In this document: one piece after another, positions 18,892 to 29,031 of the stretch
How the letters are laid out: each line of letters opens with the position of its first letter
Numbering within the stretch: the first letter of the stretch is position 1
DNA from: Comamonas kerstersii
GTDB lineage: Bacteria; Pseudomonadota; Gammaproteobacteria; Burkholderiales; Burkholderiaceae_C
Direction of reading: 5' to 3'
Length of the DNA: 64,000 nucleotides
Assembly (NCBI RefSeq): GCF_008801935.1
Contig: NZ_VZOT01000003.1
Span: 186,001 to 250,000, forward strand
The notes under the pieces: generated by a model
Database searches by the model: none
The model's input: the letters and a program-made list of their open reading frames with translations, nothing else
Told to the model about the DNA's origin: nothing
Made by a program: the position numbers and the translations under genes

Positions 18892-18980
18892 ATCTGCGCT
18901 GCACTGCGCGAACCCCGCAGCACAGCGCAGCTGGCCTAAAATGGCTAGCTTCAATCCAACTTCAGCGACTACGCGTTCAC

Positions 18981-19298
18981 ATGACAACCGAGCAGTTCTC
19001 CGGCGTTACCCTGACGACCAAGGCCAATGTCTACTTTGACGGCAAGTGTGTCAGCCACAGCTTCACCCTGGCCGACGGCACCAAGAAGTCCGTGGGCGTG
19101 GTACTTCCCGCTACTTTGACTTTTGGCACAGCTGCTGCAGAAATCATGGAATGCGTAGGCGGCTCCTGCGAATACAAGCTCGATGGCACAGACGAATGGA
19201 AGACTTCCACCGTGGGTGAAAGCTTTCATATTCCCGCCAATTCCAAGTTTGATATCCGCGTGACCGAGGCCTACCACTACATCTGCCACTACGCTTGA
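18981..19298 (+). CDS. ppnP: Pyrimidine/purine nucleoside phosphorylase PpnP
   Basis: Small cupin-like enzyme (former DUF1255, E. coli YaiE) that phosphorolyses several nucleosides. 105 residues from ATG 18981, matching the family length; the frame extends back to 18888 but has no family match there. Conserved features include FSGVTLTTKANVYFDGKC, KSVGVVLP and the C-terminal cupin strand FHIPANSKFDIRV. It precedes argG, but the two are separated by a palindromic repeat and probably independent. Confidence 0.88.
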   Translation: MTTEQFSGVTLTTKANVYFDGKCVSHSFTLADGTKKSVGVVLPATLTFGTAAAEIMECVGGSCEYKLDGTDEWKTSTVGESFHIPANSKFDIRVTEAYHYICHYA

Positions 19299-19334
19299 TC
19301 GGGCGTTCTGTTTGATTACAAGCCTTTTTAGCCT

Positions 19335-20718
<1,384 letters not shown>

Positions 20719-20772
20719 GAAGTAAGCAAACTTCCGAATCGCTGCCTGCAAAGACAGGCAGCGCCATCACAG

Positions 20773-20804
20773 CAAAGCCCACCAAACGGTGGGCTTTGTT
20801 TTTT
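20773..20804 (+). terminator. Terminator of argG
   Basis: CAAAGCCCACC/GGTGGGCTTTG stem of 11 pairs with loop AAAC and six T. A second perfect nine-pair hairpin, CGCTGCCTG/CAGGCAGCG, lies just before it at 20740-20763. Confidence 0.92.
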
Positions 20805-20810
20805 GATGTG

Positions 20811-20928
20811 CTTGGATCAATGGGTCTTCGCCAATTGATCAAGCATCACGGGATTTTGACGGCGCAAGCGCCGCCAACCCAGCCATTCGCTGTGCTTGGA
20901 TCAATTGGTCTTCGCCAATTGATCCAAG
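20811..20928. repeat. Duplicated hairpin covering the acsA 3' end
   Basis: Copy 1 at 20895-20928 is CTTGGATCAATTGG, loop TCTTCG, CCAATTGATCCAAG (a 14-bp stem overlapping the acsA stop). Copy 2 at 20811-20843 is the same with a few changes. The offset is 84 bp, exactly 28 codons, and copy 2 read in the acsA frame again encodes LDQLAKT and a stop. Confidence 0.85.
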
Positions 20929-22898
20929 ATGGCTGGGTTTTCCAGCGTGCTGGTGTCCTGGGTGATGGCTTCGCCCTTGGCAATCGAGCGCAGCAGGCGG
21001 CGCATGATCTTGCCGCTGCGGGTCTTGGGCAGGTTTTCACCAAAACGGATGTCCTTGGGCTTGGCAATCGGGCCAATTTCCTTGGCGACCCAGTTGCGCA
21101 GCTCGTTGGCAATCTGCTTGGCTTCTTCACCCGTTGGCAGCGGACGCTTGAGCACCACAAAGGCGCAAATTGCTTCACCGGTCAGATCATCAGGACGGCC
21201 CACCACGGCAGCCTCGGCCACCAAGTCGGTCTTGGCAACGAGGGCTGACTCGATTTCCATGGTGCCCATGCGGTGGCCAGAGACATTGAGCACGTCGTCA
21301 ATACGACCCGTGATGCGGAAGTAGCCACGGTCTTCACTGCGTACGGCACCGTCGCCTGCCAGATAGGTCTTGCCGCCGAGTTCCTCGGGGAAATAGCTCT
21401 TCTTGAAGCGCTCGGGGTCGCCCCAGATGTTGCGAATCATGCTGGGCCATGGGCGCTTGACCACCAGCATGCCGCCTGCACCATTGGGCATGTCGTTACC
21501 CGTTTCATCGACGATGGCCGCCATGATGCCGGGCAGCGGCAACGTGCAGGAGCCGGGCACCAGCGGTGTAGCCCCGGGCAACGGGGTAATCATGTGACCA
21601 CCGTTTTCGGTTTGCCAGAAGGTGTCCACGATGGGGCAGCGCTCACCGCCCACGTTCTTGTAGTACCACATCCAGGCTTCGGGGTTGATGGGCTCCCCCA
21701 CACTGCCCAGAATGCGCAGACTCGACAGATTCCAGTTCCTGGGATGCACCTTCTCATCTGCTTCAGCTGCCTTGATCAATGAGCGAATGGCTGTGGGTGC
21801 CGTGTAGAAAATGGTGCAACCATGGCGCTCGATCATCTGCCAGAAACGCCCCGCATCGGGGTAAGTTGGCACGCCTTCGAAGACGATCTGGGTTACACCT
21901 GCAGCCAACGGGCCATAAGCCACATAGGTGTGACCGGTAATCCAGCCAATGTCTGCCGTGCACCAGAAGACATCGCTGGGCTGCACGTCAAAGGTCCACT
22001 CCACCGTTTGCTTAGCCCACAGCATGTAGCCACCCGTGGAGTGCTGCACACCCTTGGGCTTGCCTGTGGAACCGCTGGTATAGAGCACAAAGAGTGGATG
22101 CTCAGCTTCTACGGGCACAGCAGGGCACTCGGTGGACTGGCCTTGCAGCAGCTGCTCAAAAGTGAGGTCTCTGCCTTCTGTCTTGCTATAGGACGTCTGC
22201 GTACGTTCATAGACAAACACATGCTTGACACACTCGCAGCCGCCCATTTGCAGCGCCTCATCCACCACGGCCTTAAGCGCCAGCTCCTTGCCGCCACGCA
22301 GCTGGTAGTTGGCGGTAATCACGGCACAGGCACCTACGTCCACAATGCGTTCGTGCACGGCCTTGGCAGAAAAGCCGCCAAACACCACGGAGTGCGTAGC
22401 ACCCAGACGCGCGCAGGCCTGCATGGCCACAATGCCCTCAATCGTCATGGGCATGTAGATCAGCACGCGATCGCCCTTTTGGATGCCCTGTGCCTTCAAG
22501 CCATTGGCGAACTGTGCAACGCGGTTCAGCAATTCACGGTAGGTGACCTTGGTGACCTGACCATCGTCTGACTCAAAAATGATGGCCGTCTTGTTTTCGA
22601 CGGGCGTGCCGATATGGCGGTCCAGACAGTTGGCGCTGGCGTTAAGTTCTCCATCGGCAAACCAGCGGTAAAACGGCGCATGGCTCTCATCGAGCACCTG
22701 GGTAAAAGGCTTGCTCCACACAACATTGTCGCGCGCCAGGCGAGCCCAATAACCCTCGTAATCCTTCTCGGCTTCTGCGCACAGGGCTTGGTATGCGGCC
22801 ATCCCCGAAATGCGCGCTGCCTGCTGTGTGGCAGGCGAAGGGGGAAACACGCGGTTTTCCACCAGTACGGATTCAATGGCTGAGCTGGGTGCATTCAT
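20901..22898 (-). CDS. acsA: Acetyl-CoA synthetase
   Basis: Converts acetate, ATP and CoA to acetyl-CoA via acetyl-AMP. 665 residues from ATG 22898, with AAGGAG eight bases upstream; the frame extends back to 22979 without support. The AMP-binding loop [18 protein letters not shown] and the C-terminal lysine in [13 protein letters not shown], a regulatory acetylation site in the family, are present. The last codons and stop form a hairpin that is duplicated just downstream. Fits growth on acetate and fatty acids. Confidence 0.95.
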   Translation of the reverse strand: MNAPSSAIESVLVENRVFPPSPATQQAARISGMAAYQALCAEAEKDYEGYWARLARDNVVWSKPFTQVLDESHAPFYRWFADGELNASANCLDRHIGTPVENKTAIIFESDDGQVTKVTYRELLNRVAQFANGLKAQGIQKGDRVLIYMPMTIEGIVAMQACARLGATHSVVFGGFSAKAVHERIVDVGACAVITANYQLRGGKELALKAVVDEALQMGGCECVKHVFVYERTQTSYSKTEGRDLTFEQLLQGQSTECPAVPVEAEHPLFVLYTSGSTGKPKGVQHSTGGYMLWAKQTVEWTFDVQPSDVFWCTADIGWITGHTYVAYGPLAAGVTQIVFEGVPTYPDAGRFWQMIERHGCTIFYTAPTAIRSLIKAAEADEKVHPRNWNLSSLRILGSVGEPINPEAWMWYYKNVGGERCPIVDTFWQTENGGHMITPLPGATPLVPGSCTLPLPGIMAAIVDETGNDMPNGAGGMLVVKRPWPSMIRNIWGDPERFKKSYFPEELGGKTYLAGDGAVRSEDRGYFRITGRIDDVLNVSGHRMGTMEIESALVAKTDLVAEAAVVGRPDDLTGEAICAFVVLKRPLPTGEEAKQIANELRNWVAKEIGPIAKPKDIRFGENLPKTRSGKIMRRLLRSIAKGEAITQDTSTLENPAILDQLAKTN

Positions 22899-23084
22899 GG
22901 CTTTGTCTCCTTGCTTTATTAGATGCTCTTGGTGAGCTGTATTTGATGGCAAATGTCTGCGCTGGTACTTACACCCCACTGACTCTATGCGTATGACAGT
23001 CTTATAAACCGCTCAGGAAGTCAGGACTTGCGCCTACAGCGTCTCTCCAAGACACCTACAATTTCGCCCCTGCGTTTCTTGCTT

Positions 23085-23108
23085 AGCCGGCACTGGTCGG
23101 CTTTTTTT
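23085..23108 (+). terminator. Terminator-like hairpin just before the yqhA-type gene
   Basis: AGCCGG/TCGGCT stem (one G-T pair) with a six-base loop and seven T, only 23 bases before the coding start. It is preceded by a TACAAT box (23057-23062) and the 14-mer CCTGCGTTTCTTGC (23069-23082), which also occurs in the leader at 47369. Confidence 0.6.
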
Positions 23109-23131
23109 GACTCTCTCTTTTGCCCCTTCGT

Positions 23132-23752
23132 ATGGATTCCCACGAGCCTCCCACCAAGCCTGTTTCACCGGCTGCTTCTCCAATGCGCCCTCTTCCGAGC
23201 ATTATTTTTGCCAGCCGCTGGCTGCAACTGCCTTTGTACCTGGGCCTGATCGCAGCACAAGGCGTTTTCGTCTGGCATTTCCTGATTGAACTGTGGCACC
23301 TGATTGAAGCTGCATTTGGCAATCAGGAAGCACTCCAGACGCTGATTGCCAACATTGGCTACAAGCCCGATGCCCACGTCACCAGCCTGAACGAAACCAT
23401 CATCATGCTGGTCGTACTGGCATTGATTGATGTGGTCATGATCTCCAACCTGCTGATCATGGTCATTGTTGGTGGCTACGAAACCTTTGTGAGCCGCCTG
23501 GGCCTGGACAGCCACCCTGATCAGCCTGAATGGCTGGACCACGTCAATGCATCAGTGCTCAAGGTCAAGCTGGCGCTGTCCATCATCGGCATCAGCTCCA
23601 TCCATCTGCTCAAGACGTTCATCAACGCTGGCAATTACGACGTCAAAGTGCTGATGTGGCAGACCATCATTCATGTGGTGTTCCTGTTCAGCGCACTCGC
23701 CATCGCTTATACCGACAAGCTGGTACACAGCAGCAGCCATAGCGCACACTGA
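23132..23752 (+). CDS. YqhA/UPF0114 family membrane protein
   Basis: 206 residues with three or four transmembrane helices, matching the TIGR00645/UPF0114 family, whose function is not established. Conserved stretch: [20 protein letters not shown], then ETFVSRL. The first 25 residues are Pro-rich and may not be translated; ATG 23132 is taken because it is the first ATG of the frame. Two terminators bracket the gene, so it is monocistronic. Confidence 0.8.
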   Translation: MDSHEPPTKPVSPAASPMRPLPSIIFASRWLQLPLYLGLIAAQGVFVWHFLIELWHLIEAAFGNQEALQTLIANIGYKPDAHVTSLNETIIMLVVLALIDVVMISNLLIMVIVGGYETFVSRLGLDSHPDQPEWLDHVNASVLKVKLALSIIGISSIHLLKTFINAGNYDVKVLMWQTIIHVVFLFSALAIAYTDKLVHSSSHSAH

Positions 23753-23776
23753 TAAGCAACTGTGAGCCTGCACAGC

Positions 23777-23813
23777 ATGCCCTGCACGACCACCACGTGC
23801 AGGGCATTTTTTT
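23777..23813 (+). terminator. Terminator of the yqhA-type gene
   Basis: ATGCCCTGCACG/CGTGCAGGGCAT stem of 12 pairs followed by six T. Confidence 0.9.
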
Positions 23814-23899
23814 GTGCTTTAAGCCACGACATGCTACCCAGCATAAGGAATGCAAGCACACACCAACCATTTGAAATGATTCCTGACAGCAATTAATTC

Positions 23900-23928
23900 T
23901 TGACACTCATATACTCAATAGTTAGAAT
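23900..23928 (+). promoter_or_regulatory. Strong sigma-70 promoter of proVWX
   Basis: Consensus -35 TTGACA (23900-23905), 17-bp spacer, TAGAAT (23923-23928). The next gene on this strand is proV, starting some 365 bases beyond the predicted transcript start. Confidence 0.7.
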
Positions 23929-23934
23929 AAACGC

Positions 23935-24298
23935 CTTATTAACAACCTGCCATGCAGGTAATCCGCGTGTTTAGGCATGTGGATTCACCCGATGCAAGTG
24001 CTGAACTTGTCAGTTGCTTGCATCACAGCGCCGGATTTCTGGCACTGATGCACGGACATGTTTGGATCATGTGACGCACGCCCTGTGCGCTGCCTCTGCC
24101 CTCTCTCGCGGCCCTTGCGCACCACCACGCTGCCATTCGGGCCCGGTCTATCCCCTTGACTGCAGTGCATGACATTCGTGATGCACTGGTGCATCGGCTA
24201 GCACGACTTCCGGCTTCGCGTGTAGGCCGTCCAAGCTACGCTTGTGACGCGGCTGCACTGTGTTTAACCCCCAAGAACAACTCAAGGGAGGACAACCA
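23935..24298 (+). promoter_or_regulatory. Long structured 5' leader of proV
   Basis: No gene is visible in the 546 bp between the YqhA-type gene and proV. The transcribed part can form several hairpins: CCTGC/GCAGG (23946-23958), a ten-pair stem 23960-23985, GATGCAAG/CTTGCATC (23991-23998 with 24017-24024) and GATGCAC/GTGCATC (24180-24195). I do not recognise a known riboswitch. An osmotic or RNA-based control is possible but unproven. Confidence 0.45.
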
Positions 24299-25633
24299 GT
24301 GGCCAAACAAATTCGCATCGAGAACGTCTTCAAGGTGTTTGGTGACCACCCCAAACAAGCCTTGGACTTGGTGCACCAAGGGCTTTCCAAGCAACAAATC
24401 CTCGAACGCACAGGGCAATCCATCGGTGTGTTCGACGCGAACTTCACCATCGAGGCTGGTGAAATCTTCGTGATCATGGGCCTGTCTGGCTCCGGCAAAT
24501 CCACGCTGGTGCGCATGCTCAACCGCCTGATTGAACCCACCAGCGGACGCATCCTGGTGGAGGGTCAGGACATCAATGCCCTGCACGACAAACAGCTGCG
24601 TGACCTGCGCCGCAAAGACATTTCCATGGTGTTCCAGTCCTTTGCGCTCATGCCCCATATGAGCGTGCTGGATAACACCGCCTTCGGCCTGGAAATGGCC
24701 GGAGTAGACAAGGCCTCCCGCCAGCAGGCCGCACAGGCAGCACTGGAGCAAGTGGGTCTGGGCAGCTGGGGAGCAAGCTACCCCGATGAGCTGTCCGGCG
24801 GCATGCAGCAACGCGTAGGCCTGGCCCGCGCACTGGCGTCCGATCCATCCATCTTGCTGATGGATGAGGCATTTTCCGCACTGGACCCCATCATCCGCAC
24901 CGAAATGCAGTCTGAGCTGCTGCGCCTGCAGGAAACCAAGCGCCGCACCATCGTCTTCATCTCGCACGATCTGGATGAAGCCATGCGTATTGGCGACCGC
25001 ATTGCCATCATGAAGGATGGTCAGATCATCCAGGTTGGCACACCCGACGAGATTCTGCGCAGCCCTGCGAATGACTATGTGCGCAGCTTCATCAAGGGCG
25101 TAGATGCTGCAGCCGTCTTCAAGGCTTCGGATATTGCGCGCCCTGCGCTGAGCATTATTTCCGAGCACAGTGATCGTGGCTGCCGCGCAGCCCTGCGCCT
25201 GATTGAAGATTCCGACCGCGAATTTGCCTGTGTGCTGAGCACACGCGGCAGTCTGCTGGGCGTGGTGTCCTCACAATCGCTGCGCAATGCGCTGCGCGGC
25301 CATCAGGGCATGCTGGGACTCAAACACGCCTTTATCGACAACGTGGTCCCTGTCGACGCAAACACGCCTGTCGCCGATCTGTTTGGTCTCATGGTCTCTG
25401 CACCCTGCCCGCTGCCAGTGATTGGAACGCAGCGCCAGTTCCTCGGAGTGATCAGCCACACCACGCTGATGCGCTTCCTGGATCGCGATACACCGCCGGT
25501 GCAAGCCGCTCCAGCTTCACCACCACCTCTCAAGCTCAATCCTCTGTTCCCTACCGGTGAAGCTGACTCGCCCACGGTCATGCACGAAGCCACTGACAGC
25601 GACACCACACGCGTACAAGGAGAACAAGCATGA
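24299..25633 (+). CDS. proV: Glycine betaine/proline ABC transporter ATPase
   Basis: ATP-hydrolysing subunit of an osmoprotectant importer. 444 residues starting at GTG 24299, chosen because AGGGAGG stands seven bases before it. Walker A GLSGSGKST is at 61-69, the ABC signature is LSGGMQQR, and Walker B is ILLMDEAFSALD. The C-terminal third has paired CBS-like regions, which in this family sense ionic strength, then a Pro-rich tail. It overlaps proW by four bases (ATGA). Confidence 0.93.
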   Translation: MAKQIRIENVFKVFGDHPKQALDLVHQGLSKQQILERTGQSIGVFDANFTIEAGEIFVIMGLSGSGKSTLVRMLNRLIEPTSGRILVEGQDINALHDKQLRDLRRKDISMVFQSFALMPHMSVLDNTAFGLEMAGVDKASRQQAAQAALEQVGLGSWGASYPDELSGGMQQRVGLARALASDPSILLMDEAFSALDPIIRTEMQSELLRLQETKRRTIVFISHDLDEAMRIGDRIAIMKDGQIIQVGTPDEILRSPANDYVRSFIKGVDAAAVFKASDIARPALSIISEHSDRGCRAALRLIEDSDREFACVLSTRGSLLGVVSSQSLRNALRGHQGMLGLKHAFIDNVVPVDANTPVADLFGLMVSAPCPLPVIGTQRQFLGVISHTTLMRFLDRDTPPVQAAPASPPPLKLNPLFPTGEADSPTVMHEATDSDTTRVQGEQA

Positions 25634-26733
25634 GTGACATGAATTCGCACAGCGACCCATGGAGCACCACGGCAGCGGATCCCTGGGCAGCAGCAGGCAG
25701 CACCGAGGCAACCAATGCCGCAGATCCATGGGCCAGCCCAGCTGCCACCCCCGAAGCAGCAGAAGCACCATCGGACTGGCTGCTCAACGGCAGCGCTCCT
25801 GCCGATGCACCAGCGACTCTGTGGGAACAGATCCGCGCCGACGGCCTGCCCATTGAAACCTGGATCAACCAGGGGCTGGGCTGGGTCGTCGATAACTTCC
25901 GCCCATTCTTTCAGCTGGTACGCACACCGATTGATGCCACCCTCAGCGGCGTGGAAGACATGATGCTGAGCCTGCCCTGGCCCGTACTCACTGCCGTGAT
26001 CGCTCTGTTCGCCTGGCAGTTTGCAGGTCGTGGCCTGGCCATTGGCAGCGCCGTCGCGCTGGCTGCCGTGGCTGCACTGGGCATCTGGCCCGAAGCCATG
26101 GTCACCCTGTCGCTGGTGCTGACCTCACTGGTGTTCTGTATCGTCATTGGACTGCCGCTGGGCATTCTGATTGCGTCCAGTGACCGTGCACAGCGCTGGA
26201 CCCGCCCGCTGCTGGACGCCATGCAGACCACCCCCGCCTTTGTCTATCTGGTGCCGGTGGTCATGCTGTTTGGCATTGGCAATGTGCCGGGCGTGATCGT
26301 CACCATCATTTTTGCCCTGCCACCACTGGTGCGCCTGACCAATCTGGGCATTCGCCAGGTGCGTCCTGACCTGATCGAAGCCAGCCGTGCCTATGGGGCT
26401 TCACCTTGGCAGATGCTATGGAAAGTGCAGCTGCCCCTGGCCATGCCCAACATCATGGCCGGTATCAATCAGGCCCTGATGCTGTCGCTGTCCATGGTGG
26501 TGATCGCCTCCATGATCGCCGTCGGTGGCTTGGGCCAGATGGTGCTGCGCGGTATTGGCCGCCTGGACATGGGACTGGCCACGGTGGGTGGCCTGGGCAT
26601 CGTGTTGCTGGCCATTGTGCTGGACCGCATCACTCAGGCCATGGGTCAACCTCGCCGCGGCGGCCAGCACTGGTGGAACCAGGGCCCCCTGGGTTGGCTG
26701 CTGCAAGCTCGCCGCAACAGCAAAGCGTCTTAG
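25630..26733 (+). CDS. proW: Glycine betaine/proline ABC transporter permease
   Basis: Membrane subunit pairing with ProV. 367 residues: a hydrophilic N-terminal stretch of about 110 residues, then seven or so helices and the EAA loop IEASRAYGASPWQMLWKVQL that contacts the ATPase. The N-terminus is unusual, with three spaced DPW motifs (9-11, 17-19, 32-34) in an Ala/Thr-rich sequence. A palindromic repeat separates it from proX. Confidence 0.92.
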   Translation: MSDMNSHSDPWSTTAADPWAAAGSTEATNAADPWASPAATPEAAEAPSDWLLNGSAPADAPATLWEQIRADGLPIETWINQGLGWVVDNFRPFFQLVRTPIDATLSGVEDMMLSLPWPVLTAVIALFAWQFAGRGLAIGSAVALAAVAALGIWPEAMVTLSLVLTSLVFCIVIGLPLGILIASSDRAQRWTRPLLDAMQTTPAFVYLVPVVMLFGIGNVPGVIVTIIFALPPLVRLTNLGIRQVRPDLIEASRAYGASPWQMLWKVQLPLAMPNIMAGINQALMLSLSMVVIASMIAVGGLGQMVLRGIGRLDMGLATVGGLGIVLLAIVLDRITQAMGQPRRGGQHWWNQGPLGWLLQARRNSKAS

Positions 26734-26781
26734 AGCCACTCACACAACTGCCCCCAAGGCTTGTGTTATTGGCTCGTAATT

Positions 26782-26814
26782 GATAGCAGCTAGCGCTTGA
26801 TACATAAGCGCTAG
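26782..26814. repeat. Palindromic repeat, copy D, inside the proW-proX gap
   Basis: ATAGCAG, CTAGCGCTT, loop GATACAT, AAGCGCTAG. It lies inside an operon between permease and receptor genes, a place where REP-type hairpins in enterobacteria protect mRNA segments from decay. Confidence 0.85.
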
Positions 26815-26851
26815 CAAGCAATTTCTTTCAGATTTTTACAAGGAGGATGAC

Positions 26852-27868
26852 ATGATGTCCATATTTCGTTCCCCACGCACCTTGGCCAGCATTGCCGCTG
26901 GCACCCTGGCCCTGGGCTGTCTGAGCACCCAGGCCAGCGAACTGCCCGGCAAAGGCGTCAAGGTCTATCCCCTCAAGAGTTCGATTGCCGAGGAAACTTT
27001 CCAGACCCAGCTGGTCATGAAAGCCCTGGAAAAGCTCGGCTATGACGTACAGCCTATCCGTGAAGTGGAATACCCCACAGCCCACCTGGCCCTGGGCAAT
27101 GGTGATGCCACCTTCATCGCCACACACTGGAATCCACTGCACGCTGACTATTACAAAAACGCTGGCGGCGATGCCAAGCTCTACCGCAAAGGCGTGTACT
27201 CCGACAACGCTGCACAGGGCTACTTGATCGACAAGAAAACTGCCGATGCGTACAACATCACCAATATCGACCAACTGCGCGACCCCAAGCTTGCCAAGCT
27301 GTTTGACGCAGATGGTGATGGCAAGGCCGATCTGACCGGCTGCAACCCCGGCTGGGGCTGCGAAGCCATGATCGAGCACCACCTGGATGCCTACAAACTG
27401 CGCGATACGGTGACGCACCAGCAAGGCACTTACTCAGCACTGATTGCTGACACCATTGCTCGCTACAAGGCAGGCAAGCCCATCCTCTACTACACCTGGA
27501 CCCCTTACTGGGTCAGCAATGAGCTGCAGCCCGGCAAGGATGTGGTGTGGCTGGAAGTACCTTTCTCCTCCGCTCCTGGCGAACAAAAAGGCACAGACAC
27601 CAAGCTGCCCAATGGCAAGAACTATGGCTTTGTCGTGAACAAGCAGCACATCCTGGCCAACAAGGCGTGGGCAGAAGCCAACCCTGCCGCCGCCAAGCTG
27701 TTTGAAATCATGCAGCTGCCCGTGAGCGATATCAACGCCCAGAACCATGCCATGAGCAAGGGCCAGAACAAGCCTGCAGACATCGACCGCCATGTGGAAG
27801 GCTGGATCAAGGCCCATCAGAAAACCTTTGACAGCTGGCTGGAACAGGCACGCGCCGCGGCCAAGTAA
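26852..27868 (+). CDS. proX: Glycine betaine/proline-binding periplasmic protein
   Basis: Periplasmic receptor of the ProVW system. 338 residues with an N-terminal signal peptide ending near STQASE. Family segments: [26 protein letters not shown] (two Cys that can form a disulfide) and [13 protein letters not shown], which supplies ligand-binding aromatic residues. The AGGAGG site precedes two adjacent ATGs; 26852 is used. A terminator ends the operon. Confidence 0.93.
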   Translation: MMSIFRSPRTLASIAAGTLALGCLSTQASELPGKGVKVYPLKSSIAEETFQTQLVMKALEKLGYDVQPIREVEYPTAHLALGNGDATFIATHWNPLHADYYKNAGGDAKLYRKGVYSDNAAQGYLIDKKTADAYNITNIDQLRDPKLAKLFDADGDGKADLTGCNPGWGCEAMIEHHLDAYKLRDTVTHQQGTYSALIADTIARYKAGKPILYYTWTPYWVSNELQPGKDVVWLEVPFSSAPGEQKGTDTKLPNGKNYGFVVNKQHILANKAWAEANPAAAKLFEIMQLPVSDINAQNHAMSKGQNKPADIDRHVEGWIKAHQKTFDSWLEQARAAAK

Positions 27869-28022
27869 CCATCCTGCAACAGGCGGGCATCCCGCTTTGC
27901 ACACGACATGCTTCGTCCATGGCGAGCATGCAGGCCCTGACAGGAAGTGCACGAATGGTCGCCATGCTGGCATCAGGCCTTCTGTCAGAAACCTGGGCAC
28001 AAGTGTGAGCATCAACCAACCC

Positions 28023-28047
28023 AAGGAGGCCAACGGCCTCCTTTTCT
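28023..28047 (+). terminator. Terminator of proVWX
   Basis: AAGGAGGCC/GGCCTCCTT stem of nine pairs with loop AAC, then TTCTTTT. Confidence 0.85.
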
Positions 28048-28163
28048 TTTGATGCAGCGCACCCAGCTGCACAGCTAAAGATGGCTACGCCACCAACTCT
28101 GCACCACCGCATGCAGAAACACACATAATCAGCAACATTGTGTTTCCTGCATCATCTACAACC

Positions 28164-28853
28164 ATGAGCGACAAAGCCCCAACCACAGCCCAAGGCACCG
28201 ACGACCTGCTCGTCAGTCTCTGCAACTCTGTCACCCGCGTGCTGAATGTCGCCACCACCTGCCAGATCCAGTACTCCGGCATGGTGCAACGTATCCAAAA
28301 AACCTATCTCAAGCCAGACATCGGCTGCTTCGTGCTGTTTGACGGTGGATTTTCCGGGCTGGTCATCATCAATTTCTCGGCAGCCGCTGCCATGGAGCTA
28401 TACCGTAGCTATATGCTCAATATGGGCATGTCTGAATCGGATCTAGCCACTTCTCATACCTCGGACGATGTCAGCAATGTGATGGGCGAGCTGATGAACC
28501 AGGTCGTGGGCGACTTCACCGGAAAAATTCGCCGGGAGCTGCAAACCCATATCACCCAGAACCAGCCAAAGATGCTGGTGCTGAGCAAGCAGGTACAGCT
28601 GAGCGTGGACGCCAATCTGGACAATCCACAAGCGCGCCGCGTGACCTTCTACACGGCCAGCAATAACATTTTTTATCTGGAGCTGGCTGTGGATAACACG
28701 GAGTTCATCAAGCTCCATGACTTTGACAGCTCAGAAGTAGACCCTGACGCCATCCTGGCACAGGTCAACACCCAGCCCCCCCCCACCCCGACTGCTGCCG
28801 GTACATCCTCCACGGATGAAACCGATGCACTGTTGAAGTCTCTGGGCATGTAA
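28164..28853 (+). CDS. DUF3334 family protein (CheX/CheC-like)
   Basis: 229 residues, matching the conserved core of DUF3334 as I remember it: MVQRIQKTYLKPDIGCFVLF, GFSGLVIINFSAAAAMELY, LMNQVVGDFTGKIRRELQT and RRVTFYTASNNIFYLELA. The family resembles CheC/CheX phosphatases in its GELMNQ helix, so a link to signalling or chemotaxis is possible, but its function is not established. The tail is Pro/Thr-rich and ends in DALLKSLGM. A PAS-GGDEF-EAL gene follows on the same strand after 178 bases. Confidence 0.8.
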   Translation: MSDKAPTTAQGTDDLLVSLCNSVTRVLNVATTCQIQYSGMVQRIQKTYLKPDIGCFVLFDGGFSGLVIINFSAAAAMELYRSYMLNMGMSESDLATSHTSDDVSNVMGELMNQVVGDFTGKIRRELQTHITQNQPKMLVLSKQVQLSVDANLDNPQARRVTFYTASNNIFYLELAVDNTEFIKLHDFDSSEVDPDAILAQVNTQPPPTPTAAGTSSTDETDALLKSLGM

Positions 28854-29031
28854 GCCCAGACATCACAAACAGCACACCCGTCATGTGTTCATGGGACTTT
28901 GAAAACAGTGGTTCATACGTGTTCCTGCACCTTCCTCAGAAACATGCCGCTCCCGCTATAAGCCCGCTCGAGCTTGCCCGGTTTTTGCATGTCAGCGAAA
29001 GCCTGCCCTCTCATCTGCACCGTTTCTGCAC

